A DNA stretch of 64,000 nt from Brachyhypopomus gauderio (taxonomy: Eukaryota > Chordata > Actinopteri > Gymnotiformes > Hypopomidae): assembly GCF_052324685.1 (NCBI RefSeq), contig NC_135220.1:9495320-9559319 (forward strand), given 5' to 3'. Numbering within the stretch: the first letter of the stretch is position 1; each line of letters starts with the position of its first letter. The position numbers were made by a program, and so were the translations under genes. Positions 51,448 to 61,546 of the stretch are shown here, piece by piece. The notes under the pieces were generated by a model. The model was given only the letters and a program-made list of their open reading frames with translations. It did not search any database and was not told the DNA's origin.

Positions 51448-51500
51448 TTACATTCTCAAATGGGAAACTACTTTGTATAAAAGTAAGTTAAAGAAAAAGG
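48044..51500. other. intergenic sequence without recognisable genes; candidate conserved non-coding blocks
   Basis: Open frames at 48.5-49.3 kb resemble nothing I know. From ~50,500 to 51,160 the sequence is non-repetitive and rich in SOX-like (CTTTGTTT), homeodomain (TAATTAAATTA, GATTAATTGG) and other motifs. A TG microsatellite is at 51409-51443. Confidence 0.4.
51409..51443. repeat. (TG)n microsatellite
   Basis: Perfect TG run. Confidence 0.92.
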
Positions 51501-51534
51501 TCTGAGATTAGGAATTGAAAGAAGCGGAGTTCAG

Positions 51535-51850
51535 TCTAACAACCTTCCAAAATGCGTACGGGACTCTGACACAGTCACAATCTTTAAGTCTAGGTTGAAA
51601 ACCCACCTATTTGGTTTAGCGTTTGATAATTAACATCCCCCCTTTAGATAAAGGTACAGATCCAGGGGTTCATAGACGAAGGGTTTTATGGTTGACTGGG
51701 GTGCTGGTGCTGTCGTCCTGTTACTGCTCGTGGTCACTCAAGTTTATTGACAGTGCAGTGGATGGATGCCATTGTCTCAGAATGCCCCCAAGCCTATGTT
51801 ATCTTCTGGTTCTGCCTTTTTAGCTAGGCTGTAATAGTTTAACTTAATTT
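51535..51850 (+). pseudogene. 3' end of a LINE-type retrotransposon ORF2 (fragment)
   Basis: One frame gives a C-terminal ORF2-like string: RDSDTVTIFKSRLKTHLFGL (51562-51622), typical of the end of fish LINE reverse transcriptases. Non-coding 3' sequence of the element probably follows to ~51,850. Truncated at the 5' side. Confidence 0.5.
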
Positions 51851-51854
51851 CTAC

Positions 51855-52400
51855 TGCAGATTCATCCGGTCATTTAGCACCCCGGCTAAGCAGATTTTCT
51901 TCGTGGACAAGACAAATACTTGAGATGGAGATAGTATTGCGCCAGTATTGCAACAACCCAAACCAGCAAAACCCTTTCTCATGGAGGTAGATGCCTTAAA
52001 CAAGGAAGCAGAAGCTCTACAGTCAGAACACACCAGCAAGGAAGGTAAGCTAGCGCCTATGGCCTTTATTTCTCATAAACTGTCACCTGCAGAAAGGAGG
52101 GAATTATGGAGTCGAAGACCGAGAACTGCTGGTGTTGAAGCTTGAGGAGTGGAGACACTGCACAATATGTGCAGAACTCGCTGCGCCATGCAAGTGCAGG
52201 AGTAACCCCTTTTGATTGTGTTTTGGGTTTTCAGCCTCCGTTATACCCATGGACCCCGCTCCTCCCCCCTCGTATCAACCTGTGGTGGACTAGTGGTGCT
52301 AATGGAGCGAGAGAGAGTATTGGCAAAGACACATCGCAAGCTGAAATCTGCCATCTCTGCTTTAAAAAGGAAGGCAGATAGGAGACAAGGAAAAACTCTG
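51855..52400 (+). pseudogene. rearranged Ty3/Gypsy pol fragment (RT-RNase H joined to integrase end)
   Basis: Frames give RFIRSFST (end of reverse transcriptase, ~51860), KPFLMEVDALN and LAPMAFISHKLSPAER (RNase H, 51965-52100), then directly [20 protein letters not shown] and QPPLYPW (late integrase, 52170-52255) and [20 protein letters not shown] (~52320-52385). The intervening ~1.5 kb of a normal pol is deleted, and frames shift. Dead element. Confidence 0.72.
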
Positions 52401-52779
52401 CATTATAAGATACCCCATACACCATCACTGGACGCATCAGTGCCATATGTAAATGTAAAAAAATATTTTACATTTACATCAGTGAGGTCACCTAAGAGTG
52501 GGCTCATCAGGAGATGCATCGCTGGCCTTCCATGTATCGGCACACAAACCTGTTCCCCCTGGAAGCTTGGCAAAGGTGTAGAAGTAGAGAAGTGGGGCAC
52601 CTCCTCCTCTGGAAAGAGGCCCTGCGTATCAGGTGCGTGCATGTTTCGACCCCTGGAGGAGAAGAAGAAGGATGTTGTAGTACTTGGTGAATTGGGAGGG
52701 GTACGGCCTTGAAGATCGCTGCTGGGAACTGCTGCAGTAAAGCTCTACAGAGCATTAAAAAAAAGGAAACACAGTGCCT

Positions 52780-52992
52780 GGTGGTGCCCATGAGTTCAAG
52801 ACTTCAGACAGTCATTGCCATCAAAGGGTTTTCAACAAAGTATTAGAAATGAACATTTTATGCAATCATTTTGTTCATCAAACTGAATTAAAGCTTCAAC
52901 TTCATCCGTTGTTTTGTTAAATTCATTGTGGTAATGAAAAGAACCAAAATAGAAACATTTTGTCTCTGTCCAAATATATATGGACCTAACTG
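52780..52992 (+). mobile_element. 3' terminal fragment of another Tc1-like transposon
   Basis: TTCAGACAGTCATTGCCATC followed by AAAGGGTTTTCAACAAAGTA is the transposase C-terminal coding end of a fish Tc1 family. The terminus CAAATATATATGGACCTAACTG is followed by TA (52993-52994). The 5' part is absent. Confidence 0.65.
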
Positions 52993-52994
52993 TA

Positions 52995-53150
52995 ACAGGT
53001 AGTGGCTGAAGACGGGGCCATGGCGTTCTGATCCTCAGGTACTGAAGCAGGCTCTGGCAACATGGAACGTGACCTCTCTGGTTGTGAAGGAGCTGGAGTT
53101 TGTGTGTCAGGCTGAGAGATGCCAACCAGATATAGTTGAGCTCACTTCAA
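52995..53150 (+). pseudogene. LINE endonuclease N-terminal fragment
   Basis: ALATWNVTSLVVKELEFVC and RCQPDIVELTSMHSV (53055-53160) match the start of an apurinic endonuclease domain as in RTE/L2-type fish LINEs (TWNV, then the DIVGLTS-type strand). Only this piece is present, next to the Tc1 end. Confidence 0.55.
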
Positions 53151-53418
53151 TGCATAGTGTGAAATCCACCAAGATTTCATTAAAACCTTTGTGATATTTG
53201 GGTGTTTTATTGGTTCTTTTCCCCATGCCTTTTTTTTCTTCCTTCATTAAATTTTTTTGCCCATTTTACAACATTCTCTGAATTTTGGTGTGTAGCAAAC
53301 TCATTAAGTCATTAGAGGTTAGAAAGTGCTGATACTAGGGATGTAAGTAAGGATAGGATAAAATGATGACACTAGCTGCTGACTGGTGATTTGTATGTTG
53401 TATGTTCCCCCTCAATGA

Positions 53419-53422
53419 CCCC

Positions 53423-53453
<31 letters not shown>

Positions 53454-53457
53454 ACAC
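53419..53457. repeat. 21-nt C homopolymer followed by (CA)n
   Basis: C run at 53419-53439, then about nine CA units, 100 nt upstream of the first TAAR promoter. Confidence 0.9.
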
Positions 53458-53564
53458 CTATTTTCTCTTTGTGGACCACTATTGGATGTCATGATGTAAT
53501 GTTGAATACCAGTGGTGATGGTTGAGGGAAACTACCCATTCATGTGGGATGGTTCATATTTGCC

Positions 53565-53570
53565 TATAAA
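53565..53570 (+). promoter_or_regulatory. TATA box of the first TAAR gene
   Basis: TATAAAAGACACTCTG (starting 53565) lies ~70 nt before the ATG and recurs word for word before the second TAAR gene (60443). Adjacent sequence is also conserved (TGTTTGGCA, GTGATCTTCAGTTG). Conservation between paralogues in a region of otherwise diverged flanks supports a core promoter. Confidence 0.6.
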
Positions 53571-53638
53571 AGACACTCTGTAAAATGTTTGGCATATGGC
53601 ATTACTGAACATAGCCGTGTGATCTTCAGTTGTTAGAA

Positions 53639-54658
53639 ATGGCCCTTACTCAAAAGGATATCACGGAGCACCACCAAAATACAACCATTCAGTACTGCTT
53701 GCCTGACAATAACTTCTCATGCATTATGGAGGTTCGAACAGGCCCTGGCAATAAGTTTTTGTTAATTTTTCTGTCCTGTGTCTCTGTGTGTACTGTGTTT
53801 TTGAACCTGCTGGTGATCATCTCCATATCTCACTTCAAGCAGCTCCACACTCCAACAAATATACTCGTCCTCTCTCTGGCTGTGGCTGATCTTCTGGTGG
53901 GACTGATTGTTATGCCAGTGAAAATATTGGAACTGGTAGACAACTGTTGGCATCTTGGGAAAACCGCATGCTCTATTTTTCCAGTGATTATATATATTAT
54001 AGTGTCTGCATCTGTTGGTAATCTAGTATTCATTGCAGTTGATCGGTACATTGCTATTAATGACCCTCTACTTTATTCCACTAAAATCACAGTTTTTAAA
54101 ACTGCAGTATTTATAGTTGTAAACTGGTCTTGTTCTGCCCTGTATAATTTTTTGTTTTATTATTTTGAAGGCCACCTTCTTCAGAAAGAGAAATTATCAT
54201 GCATTGGGGAATGTGTAGTGGCTCAGGATTTCTCAAGCTCAATTGCTGACCTAGTTATTTCATTCATTTGCCCCTGTTGTGTTATAGTGTTTTTATATTT
54301 GAAAGTTTTTAAAGTGGCAAGAGAGCAAGCTAAAATTGTCAATGTGGTGGAACATGATAATGCACATGGACGTGGAGTCAAAGGCTCTAAAAACAAAGCG
54401 GCAAAAACATTGGGCATTGTTATTTGTGTATATCTTGCTTTCTGGATACCATATTATCTAGGCTCTGTGTCAGTTGAAAGTCTGACCACTACAGCAGTGG
54501 TGTGGACTGTGTTTAGCTGGCTAATATACATCAATTCCTCAGTAAATCCCCTAATATATGCCATATTCTATCCATGGTTCAGAATATCATCTAAGTATAT
54601 TGTAACATGTAAAATTCTTGAGTCCTCATCTTCAAGACTTAATTTGTTTCCTGAGTGA
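53639..54658 (+). CDS. trace amine-associated receptor, teleost TM5-Asp type (TAAR 1 of 2), intronless
   Basis: A 339-residue class A GPCR that should sense amines in olfactory cilia and couple to Gs/Golf. ATG 53639 is the first in frame. N-glycosylation sites NTT and NFS are at residues 14 and 25. Seen: N56 (1.50), D84 (2.50), C111 (3.25), DRY at 135-137, W163 (4.50), W269 and P271 (6.48, 6.50), W294 and Y297 (7.40, 7.43), and NSSVNPLIYAIFYPWF, which fits the TAAR fingerprint in TM7. Position 3.32 is I118, not the usual amine-binding Asp, while D204 sits at 5.42. Loss of 3.32 and gain of 5.42 are known for the fish-specific TAAR class. Length is normal and the frame is intact. The exact orthologue number cannot be assigned. 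Confidence 0.93.
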   Translation: MALTQKDITEHHQNTTIQYCLPDNNFSCIMEVRTGPGNKFLLIFLSCVSVCTVFLNLLVIISISHFKQLHTPTNILVLSLAVADLLVGLIVMPVKILELVDNCWHLGKTACSIFPVIIYIIVSASVGNLVFIAVDRYIAINDPLLYSTKITVFKTAVFIVVNWSCSALYNFLFYYFEGHLLQKEKLSCIGECVVAQDFSSSIADLVISFICPCCVIVFLYLKVFKVAREQAKIVNVVEHDNAHGRGVKGSKNKAAKTLGIVICVYLAFWIPYYLGSVSVESLTTTAVVWTVFSWLIYINSSVNPLIYAIFYPWFRISSKYIVTCKILESSSSRLNLFPE

Positions 54659-56177
54659 TTGCCACTGGATTCACTTGACCAATGAGACCAGGTCACAATG
54701 AAACCCACAACATGCTGTCTTGAATGTGGGAAGAATCCCTGTTTACTATTTGAATCTTATGCTATACTTGTATATTATATTAGGTATGTAATTCTGCATT
54801 ATGTAGCAGTGAAATAGTGTCTATATAGTGGAAGAGAATAACTCATCATTTTTGTTCGTTTGAGGTGGGGGTACCTAGCCATAAGACCACTAGAGGGAGA
54901 CACTTCCCTGTACTCCCATAGTATTCCTGAAGGTTCTGTTCATGAAATGTCCATTTAAATCTTAAAGAGAAATGTAGAAATATCAATTGATATTCATCGT
55001 ATTTCATCTCCTCATTTTCTATATAAAATAATACTTTTCTATAAACACAAATAATCTAACAAACCTGCCACCTCTGAGCACGGTGCTGTTGTGTTGGAAG
55101 TAGCACCATGAAAATTGTTCCATTGGTGTTTTCCAGATTGCATCACAAGTTTTAAACCTGTTGTCGTATATAGAAGTCTCATACTTTTATCAATATAGGT
55201 TATTGTAGAATAGACAGTGCCTTTGTAAAAATTGCTGTATCTGCACTGTATAGTGTAAATACAGTGGCTTAAAATTAGCCAATTGCTTTACTGATTATTC
55301 CAGTTTTCAAAATTACTTCAAATGAAATATATGATATAAAAACCATAGCAAATTTTAACAACAAAACATATATAAATAATACAAATACTTTTATGTGAAG
55401 TAGCTTTGAATTAGCTTTCTAGTAAGGGTAGAAGATTTGGCCCTTGCTGTTTGGTGTTAAACATGTACTCAACCTTTCAGCATGAAGAACCAGCTGCTCT
55501 TCAGAGCATGAATTAACACCACAAAAGAGAACAAACATGACAAAATCAAAAGGCAAATAAGTATATAAACACCTGAAAGCATCAACATTTAATGTGTCCA
55601 TTTTCCAGTTGACACAACAACTCCAAAAGAAGAAGTAAGTCAAACCATTCTTAATAATCTTTATTTGCATAGTACCTTTCAGACATATGCAATTCGAAGT
55701 GCTTCACAGAATAAATATAAGAAACATATTAAAATGTATTCAAGGTAATGAGCCTAACAGCAAACAGGGCAGTTTTTAAAGGGTAAAAACAGTGAGCATA
55801 TAGTGGTTCAAAAATGCCCAAGAAGTAAAGGTCTTAAAATATTGAGACCCCTGACAGAAAATGTAGGACATTACACAACACTGAACAGAAATGCGACCAG
55901 ATTTCACAAGCAGATACAACACCTAGTTGTGGTAGAACACTGTAAATTATTTTCCCAGTTGCCCCTCGGGAATGAATAAAGTTTGTATTTTTTTTATCTT
56001 GAATAAGTGCCAATTAACCAATTACCTATTAATGAATAGTTATTATATTATAAATAAATAAATATAAAGCGAATGTAAGATGGACACAAATTAAGTATTA
56101 TATCTCATCGATTTGGCCCCCCCTCTAGTGCAGCGCCCCTATGCCTCGCATACGCTGCATACCCCCTTTTTGCACCA

Positions 56178-56249
<72 letters not shown>

Positions 56250-56270
56250 CCGTTGTACAATCGATATATA
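54659..56270. other. inter-TAAR spacer, left part; LINE tail and (TA)n
   Basis: AT-rich sequence. ATAATCTTTATTTGCATAGT with GTGCTTCACAGAATAAATAT at ~55650-55715 resembles the 3' tail of fish LINEs. A perfect (TA)n run lies at 56181-56247. No gene is seen. Confidence 0.45.
56181..56247. repeat. (TA)n microsatellite
   Basis: Perfect TA dinucleotide run of about 33 units. Confidence 0.93.
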
Positions 56271-56274
56271 CTCC

Positions 56275-57340
56275 TCCATGGATCACTACCTTACTGTGGT
56301 GGAGGGTTTTGCATGCCTGCATGATCCTAGGAGCTGTATTGTTAGGGGCACAGACCCTAGTAGGGTCTCACAACGCAATCCTAGGTGATGGGTCAGACAA
56401 AAATGATCAAGGACAACACCTATGGAATATACAAACAGCAGGATCAGTTACTCTAGGGTGACCAGGACCTCATCCTGGAGCCAGGCCAGGGGGCGGGGCT
56501 CCTCTGTGAGCACCTGGTGGCTGGGTTGTTACCAGTGCTTAATTTGTAAATCAAACGATGCCGGAACGCAAACAGCGGCATGAGACAAGGGGTCACTGAG
56601 GCCAACAATGTCACTGGATCGCACACAAAACGCAACGCTTAGGCATACAAATGTCAAAATAACAAGCCAATTCATATATATAAATTACTTTAAAATGATT
56701 TGCATGTGTTTTATAAGTGCAGAAGTGCATTTTAAGGGCATTTTCAAGTACTTTAGCCTAATTTCCAGCACTTTTCAAATCTGAAACACAAAGCAACATA
56801 AAAATTTGTCAGGTAAATGTTCCTTCCCCTGTTTTTGAGGGGTGTTCTTTATACTACCACATATGTTTCGGACCACACTGCAAAGAATGTGACGTGGCAA
56901 GTATAAACGCCTCTGCCGTTCGTGGAGGTTCGGTCACTCGCGAAAGTATAACTAACTTTATAGGGGAGACGCCTAAAGGCATCGCTAAAAAGGAGAGCTC
57001 TTATGTGATTTAGGAAGCCTGAATGTGGATCTTGTGTTTAAAAAATGTCTTTTATAGAATTATTTGTTCAATTAATTCAACGCAGACAGATTTCTTCATA
57101 ACTTATAATTAGTAGGCTTGAAAGTTACCGGATCGAGGCAGACAGTTCCTGGAACGCACCCTTCAAAATGAAAGAGTTCCCGGATCCTGTTCCGGCAGGA
57201 TCCGGCTCAAATTAAGCCCTGGTCGTTACCAAAGAGGCCTAGAAGGCTCAGCCTGAATGAAGTACATTGGTCCAGTCTCCCATGTGCACACCACCTGTGA
57301 CAGAGGCAGTCGTAGGGGTCCGGTGCAGTGTGGATTGATG
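56275..57340 (+). mobile_element. 5' region of a fish LINE, split by a hAT element
   Basis: CCATGGATCACTACCTTACT through GTGGTGGAGGGTTTTGCATG, then GATCCTAGGAGCTGT, CTAGGTGATGGGTCAGAC and CATCCTGGAGCCAGGCCAGG, resemble the 5' leader of a widespread fish LINE as I remember it. The match resumes after the insertion at 57222 (TTACCAAAGAGGCC, CACACCACCTGTG). The coding part is missing. Confidence 0.5.
56533..57221. mobile_element. non-autonomous hAT element, 689 bp, nested in the LINE fragment
   Basis: Left end CAGTGCTTAATTTG and right end CAAATTAAGCCCTG (one to two mismatches as inverted repeats). The flanking 8-mers GTTGTTAC (56525-56532) and GTCGTTAC (57222-57229) differ at one base and represent the target duplication. 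Subterminal GGAACGCA/TTCCGGCAGGATCC motifs are present; no transposase. Confidence 0.75.
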
Positions 57341-57382
57341 TTACGGCCCCGAAAGGGCTACAGTCTCGGTGTGAGTGTGGTG

Positions 57383-58910
57383 ACAGTCGTAGTTCTTAAT
57401 TAATGAACCCAAGTAATGGAGGAATCTAAGCAACCGACTGATCAATGTTTCCATGGCAACAGATTCACCGAACTATATCTATCAAGCTTGCTATCGCGGT
57501 CTCATGGACTGAAACAAAGGCGATCAATTCCCCCTCTTTTAAATCGACGATACTCACAGTCCTGGATTTCATAGTCAGAAGGACGTTTGCCAGTATACCT
57601 GGACAACGTCGTAATTCATCAACGATGAGCCGGTGTTGGAAATTCCCTCCTCATTATCATATGGCCACACTGCTCTACTGTTTAAACACGGCGCCATTTT
57701 AGTTGCTTTGTTCTCCTTAGGAGAACCGAGATAACAAATCCCACCTCCCACCTCTTCAAGCATGCATGCTTACATGAGCATGTACACGTACACATTTACT
57801 CATATTTACTCCCCCTATCTCACACTTCTTCACTGTAAATATACTGATCCTCGTTGTTGATGCTGTTTGTGAATTGTGAAATTATTTGTATTTTGTTTCA
57901 CAACAAATGGAGAAGACCAAATGTTGAGAGAACACAAAGATTTTAAGATTATGCATTTTGGAGATAAATTACCATTAAATAAAATAGATAGCTTTAGATA
58001 GCTAAAGGCATGTTCTAGGGTGTACATACTCATCAAATTATTAGACTGACAATGAGCAGGTAAAGTGACCCACTGATTGATCGGTGCATCTTTAATTATG
58101 AGCGTCTTTTCATTTGAGCAATGTGTGTCATTGTCCCACCTTCTCCAAGAAGACTATTTGACGAATACAATCTTTCAGTTTTCTCTTTGAGACATAGGCT
58201 CATTGAAAAAATCCTGTTTTCCACTGGATTGAACTCTCTCAACCTGGAATTTGTGAGAACTTCTCAGGACCAACCACCAGTCCACCACTACTATGTTTGG
58301 TTGGTTAGCCACTCCCATTGTGTCGTACAGGATCATAGCTCAGCCATTATCCACCAAAGTGGGACATGTCCTACTTTGACCTTGGAACTTGTATTCATTA
58401 TATATGGAATATTGTAACAAATACACTGTAAAAAGATTACTGTGAATTTTACAGTAACTTACTGGCAGCAATTAGCTGGTAAGTTGCTGTAATCAATTTC
58501 ACAGTATGCATACTGTACATTTAATCACAGTACTTACAGATCTTACTGTAATTGGAGTCTGCAGTTCAAGTAACTATGCCCTTTGATAAACTATGCCCAG
58601 CGGTCAGACTCTCACGTGTTGAGGATTTTTGGTGGTTTCATCGTCCTCCCTGAATTAGGAGCGAATTTCCACCACAGGTTCCTCGTTGATAAAGCGACGT
58701 CGTCCAGGTGCGCTGGGAATCGTCCTTCTGGATATGAAGTCCAGGAATGAGAGTCTCTTTCACAGTTTAACAGGGAATTGATTGCCTTTGTTTCAGTCCG
58801 TGTGGCCGCTTTAACAAGCTTGATTGAAGTAAATCGGTGAATCTGTTGCCGTTGGTAGATGCACCGTAACTCGGGCTCGTTAATTAAGTAATACGACTTT
58901 CAGCTGTTTG
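57383..58910. repeat. pair of inverted homologous arms (about 270 bp each) around a ~1-kb spacer
   Basis: Arm A (57383-57655) and the reverse complement of arm B (58646-58910) align along their length: GCAACAGATTCACCGA, ATCAAGCTTG, GACTGAAACAAAGGC, ATCAATTCCC, CAGAAGGACG, ACCTGGAC, GGAAATTC. I estimate 75-80% identity. They are either long inverted termini of a foldback element or two old insertions in opposite orientation. The spacer has no recognisable transposase and includes a MITE at 58424-58560. Confidence 0.7.
58424..58560. mobile_element. short fish MITE (ACTGTAAAAA family)
   Basis: ACACTGTAAAAAGATTACTG and TTACTGGCAGCAATTAGCTG with internal inverted TTACAGTAA/TTACTGTAA match a very common ~130-bp fish repeat. 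It is palindromic overall. Target duplication not resolved. Confidence 0.6.
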
Positions 58911-58948
58911 CTGTTAGTCGTATAAAAGTTTGCGTGCTCTCAAAAAAG

Positions 58949-59095
58949 AAAACCGGAGAGAGAGAAATGGCGGAGCCTCTCTTTAATAGGTCTAACCTTG
59001 GTGTCAGTCAAACCAGAGAGAAAAATGGCGGAACCTCTCTTTAATAGGTCTAACCTTGGTGCAGGTCAAACCAGAGAGAGAAATGGAAATGGCAG
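58949..59095. repeat. ~65-bp tandem repeat, 2.3 copies
   Basis: ACCAGAGAGAGAAATGG, then CGGAGCCTCTCTTTAATAGG and TCTAACCTTGGTG recur three times (58955, 59013, 59071 starts), the last incomplete. Confidence 0.8.
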
Positions 59096-59099
59096 AGCA

Positions 59100-60435
59100 G
59101 GGTATTTAAGTACCTGGAAACCACGTAGGCCTACTTTAGACACAACCTTTCTTCTGTCAAAGCAAGCTTGTTAAATGCGGTGCCAGTGGTACTGCCACCT
59201 CTTGGTTTAGCATGGTACCTACATCACTCAGATTAGACCTGGAATTAGTAAGTGTTCAATAAAAAAAATATTTAAAAACTCAATACAGTATTATAAAGGT
59301 GGAGAATATAATAATATAATCGCACCCTTCTGCTAAATATAAAAATATAATTTTCACTCACGCATTAACTCTTTTGGCAATTTTTTGACATGCTGACTGC
59401 TTTTCTCTAGCAGCTACCGCAGTAATACATTTATGTTTAATAATATCTAAATATTCTACATACGTAGTCATTAATACTTCAAGCTACAGTGGTGTGAAAT
59501 ACGATACTCGGCTGATTTTTGCGTTTAAGTCCGTGATAAATCTTATTTATCTGCGTTCCATTAAGAATGCCTTTTATAGTTACGCGTGAACGTGCTTCTG
59601 TCTGGGTCAACCTACTCAGAGTTGAGCGACCCTGATTACTTTAACTCCGATCAGCCATTTTGGAACCAAAAACTCTGAGTATGTCAGATCGGAGTAAGAC
59701 AACTCAGAGTTCAGGGTTAAGTTTAGAGTTTGTTAAACCCGCTTTTTGGAATACCCCCTGATTGTTTATTATGATTAAAGTGTAAGACACAGAGCTTTTC
59801 AATGGAGTGGTCTGTGGACACCAAGTGTTCTTTTTGGCGTTTAGGGGTGTTCTTGCACTTCATTTCAAGTGTCACAGTATTCCTTGAAAAATGTTACATA
59901 GTTACTTAAGACAGTAGAACAAAGTAAGGGCTAAAATTTAAAATTTTAATTGTAAATTTACAGTAGATTCCTCATTATGAAACAAAGCAAGATAAGAGTA
60001 TAGCACTTTTCATGCCCTGAGGTCACTCAGTGTTCTTCAGACTATATCGTTATATATTGTCCACATTTTTTCAAATAACCTACAAACATAAATGACAAAA
60101 ATGTGTGACCAATGTTCTGTTTCATTCTGTAGACTAGGAAGAAATACAAAAGTAGTGCACAAAAGAAGAGAAATTTTCTATTTCTTTTACAACAGGCATA
60201 ATATACTCGTACTGTTGAATTTATAAATGTTATGATCCTTTTGATTTTTAATGGTCAATACTGCTGCAAAAGAGCATTAACTAACCTTGTTGTGATCTGG
60301 AATGCTCATATTCTGCAGAATAGGAAAGAATGTTGGCACTGTTGACAATTATTGCAACACTCCCCAACCCCCCTTTCTGTTAGCAGAGCGCTTTGAAAAG
60401 TAATGACGTGATGCTAGGTATCCGTGTTGATATTT
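59100..60435. other. spacer upstream of the second TAAR gene
   Basis: AT-rich unique-looking sequence. AACTCAGAGTT-type short inverted repeats occur near 59,610-59,720. No gene is seen. Confidence 0.4.
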
Positions 60436-60442
60436 GCCCAGA

Positions 60443-60448
60443 TATAAA
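60443..60448 (+). promoter_or_regulatory. TATA box of the second TAAR gene
   Basis: TATAAAAGACACTCTG is identical to the element before the first TAAR. It is ~90 nt upstream of the ATG and followed by the shared GTGATCTTCAGTTGG. Confidence 0.6.
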
Positions 60449-60532
60449 AGACACTCTGAAAAGATGTTTGGCAGGTAGCAATACTCAACAAGACCTTGTG
60501 ATCTTCAGTTGGCACACCTGGGTCTTATTCAG

Positions 60533-61546
60533 ATGGATACTACAGAGGATCATCAAAACATAACAGTTCAGTACTGCTTTCCTGACAATAACTTCTCGTG
60601 CATTATGGAGGTTCGAACAGGCCCTGGCAATATGTTTTTGTTTATTTTTCTGTCCTGTGTCTCTGTGTGTACTGTGTTTTTGAACCTGCTGGTGATCATC
60701 TCCATCTCTCACTTCAAGCAGCTCCACACTCCAACCAACGTTCTTGTCCTCTCTCTGGCTGTAGCTGATCTTCTGGTGGGACTGATTGTTATGCCAGTGA
60801 AGATACTGGAACTGGTAGACAACTGTTGGCATCTTGGGAAAATTGTATGTTCTCTTTTTCCAGTGATTGTATATATTATTGTGTCTGCATCAAATGGTAG
60901 CCTAGTTTTTATTGCAATTGATCGGTATATTGCGATTAATTACCCTCTTCTTTATTCCACTAAAATCACAGTTTTTAAAACTGCAGTATTTGTACTTATA
61001 AACTGGTCTTGCTCTACCGTGTATAATTTTCTATTTTATTATTTTGAAGGCCACCTCCTTCAGACAGAAAGATTTACTACATGCCTGGGAGAATGTGTAG
61101 TGGCTCAAGATTTTTCAAGTTCAGTTGCTGACTTAGTTATTTCATTCATTTGTCCATGTTCTGTTATAATATTGTTATATATGAAAATTTTTAAAGTGGC
61201 CAGACAGCAAGCTAAAAATGTCAGTGCTGTGGAATATGATAATGCACATGGACGTGGAGTCAAAGGCTCTAAAAACAAAGCTGCAAAAACATTGGGCATT
61301 GTTATTTTTGTATATGTTGCTATTTGGATACCATATTACATAAGCTCTGTGTCAATTGAAAGCATAACCTCTTTGTCAGTTGTGTGGACTGTATTTAGTT
61401 GGCTAATATATATTAACTCCACAGTGAATCCCCTAATTTATGCCATATTCTACCCATGGTTCAGAATATCAGTTAAATATATTATAACTTGTAGGATATT
61501 TGATTCCTCGCCTTCAAGGGTTAATTTGTTTCCTGAGTACTCATAA
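60533..61546 (+). CDS. trace amine-associated receptor, teleost TM5-Asp type (TAAR 2 of 2), intronless
   Basis: A 337-residue paralogue of the gene at 53639, same strand, about 5.9 kb downstream, with long identical stretches from TM1 to TM3. ATG 60533 is the first in frame. Key positions: N51 (1.50), D79 (2.50), C106 (3.25), V113 (3.32), DRY 130-132, D200 (5.42), W265 and P267 (TM6), W290 and Y293, and NSTVNPLIYAIFYPWF in TM7. As in its neighbour, the classical TM3 Asp is replaced (here Val) and TM5 Asp is kept. Glycosylation sites NIT and NFS. Differences cluster at the extracellular side of TM3 (NGS for VGN), EL2 (TERFTTC) and the TM6-TM7 loop, which suggests diverged ligands. Intact and likely functional. 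Confidence 0.93.
   Translation: MDTTEDHQNITVQYCFPDNNFSCIMEVRTGPGNMFLFIFLSCVSVCTVFLNLLVIISISHFKQLHTPTNVLVLSLAVADLLVGLIVMPVKILELVDNCWHLGKIVCSLFPVIVYIIVSASNGSLVFIAIDRYIAINYPLLYSTKITVFKTAVFVLINWSCSTVYNFLFYYFEGHLLQTERFTTCLGECVVAQDFSSSVADLVISFICPCSVIILLYMKIFKVARQQAKNVSAVEYDNAHGRGVKGSKNKAAKTLGIVIFVYVAIWIPYYISSVSIESITSLSVVWTVFSWLIYINSTVNPLIYAIFYPWFRISVKYIITCRIFDSSPSRVNLFPEYS

Noticed and set aside
53630..53638. N-terminal extension of the first TAAR by three codons (and 60509-60532 of the second by eight)
   Set aside because: These starts are TTG codons; the first in-frame ATG codons (53639 and 60533) give normal TAAR N-termini.
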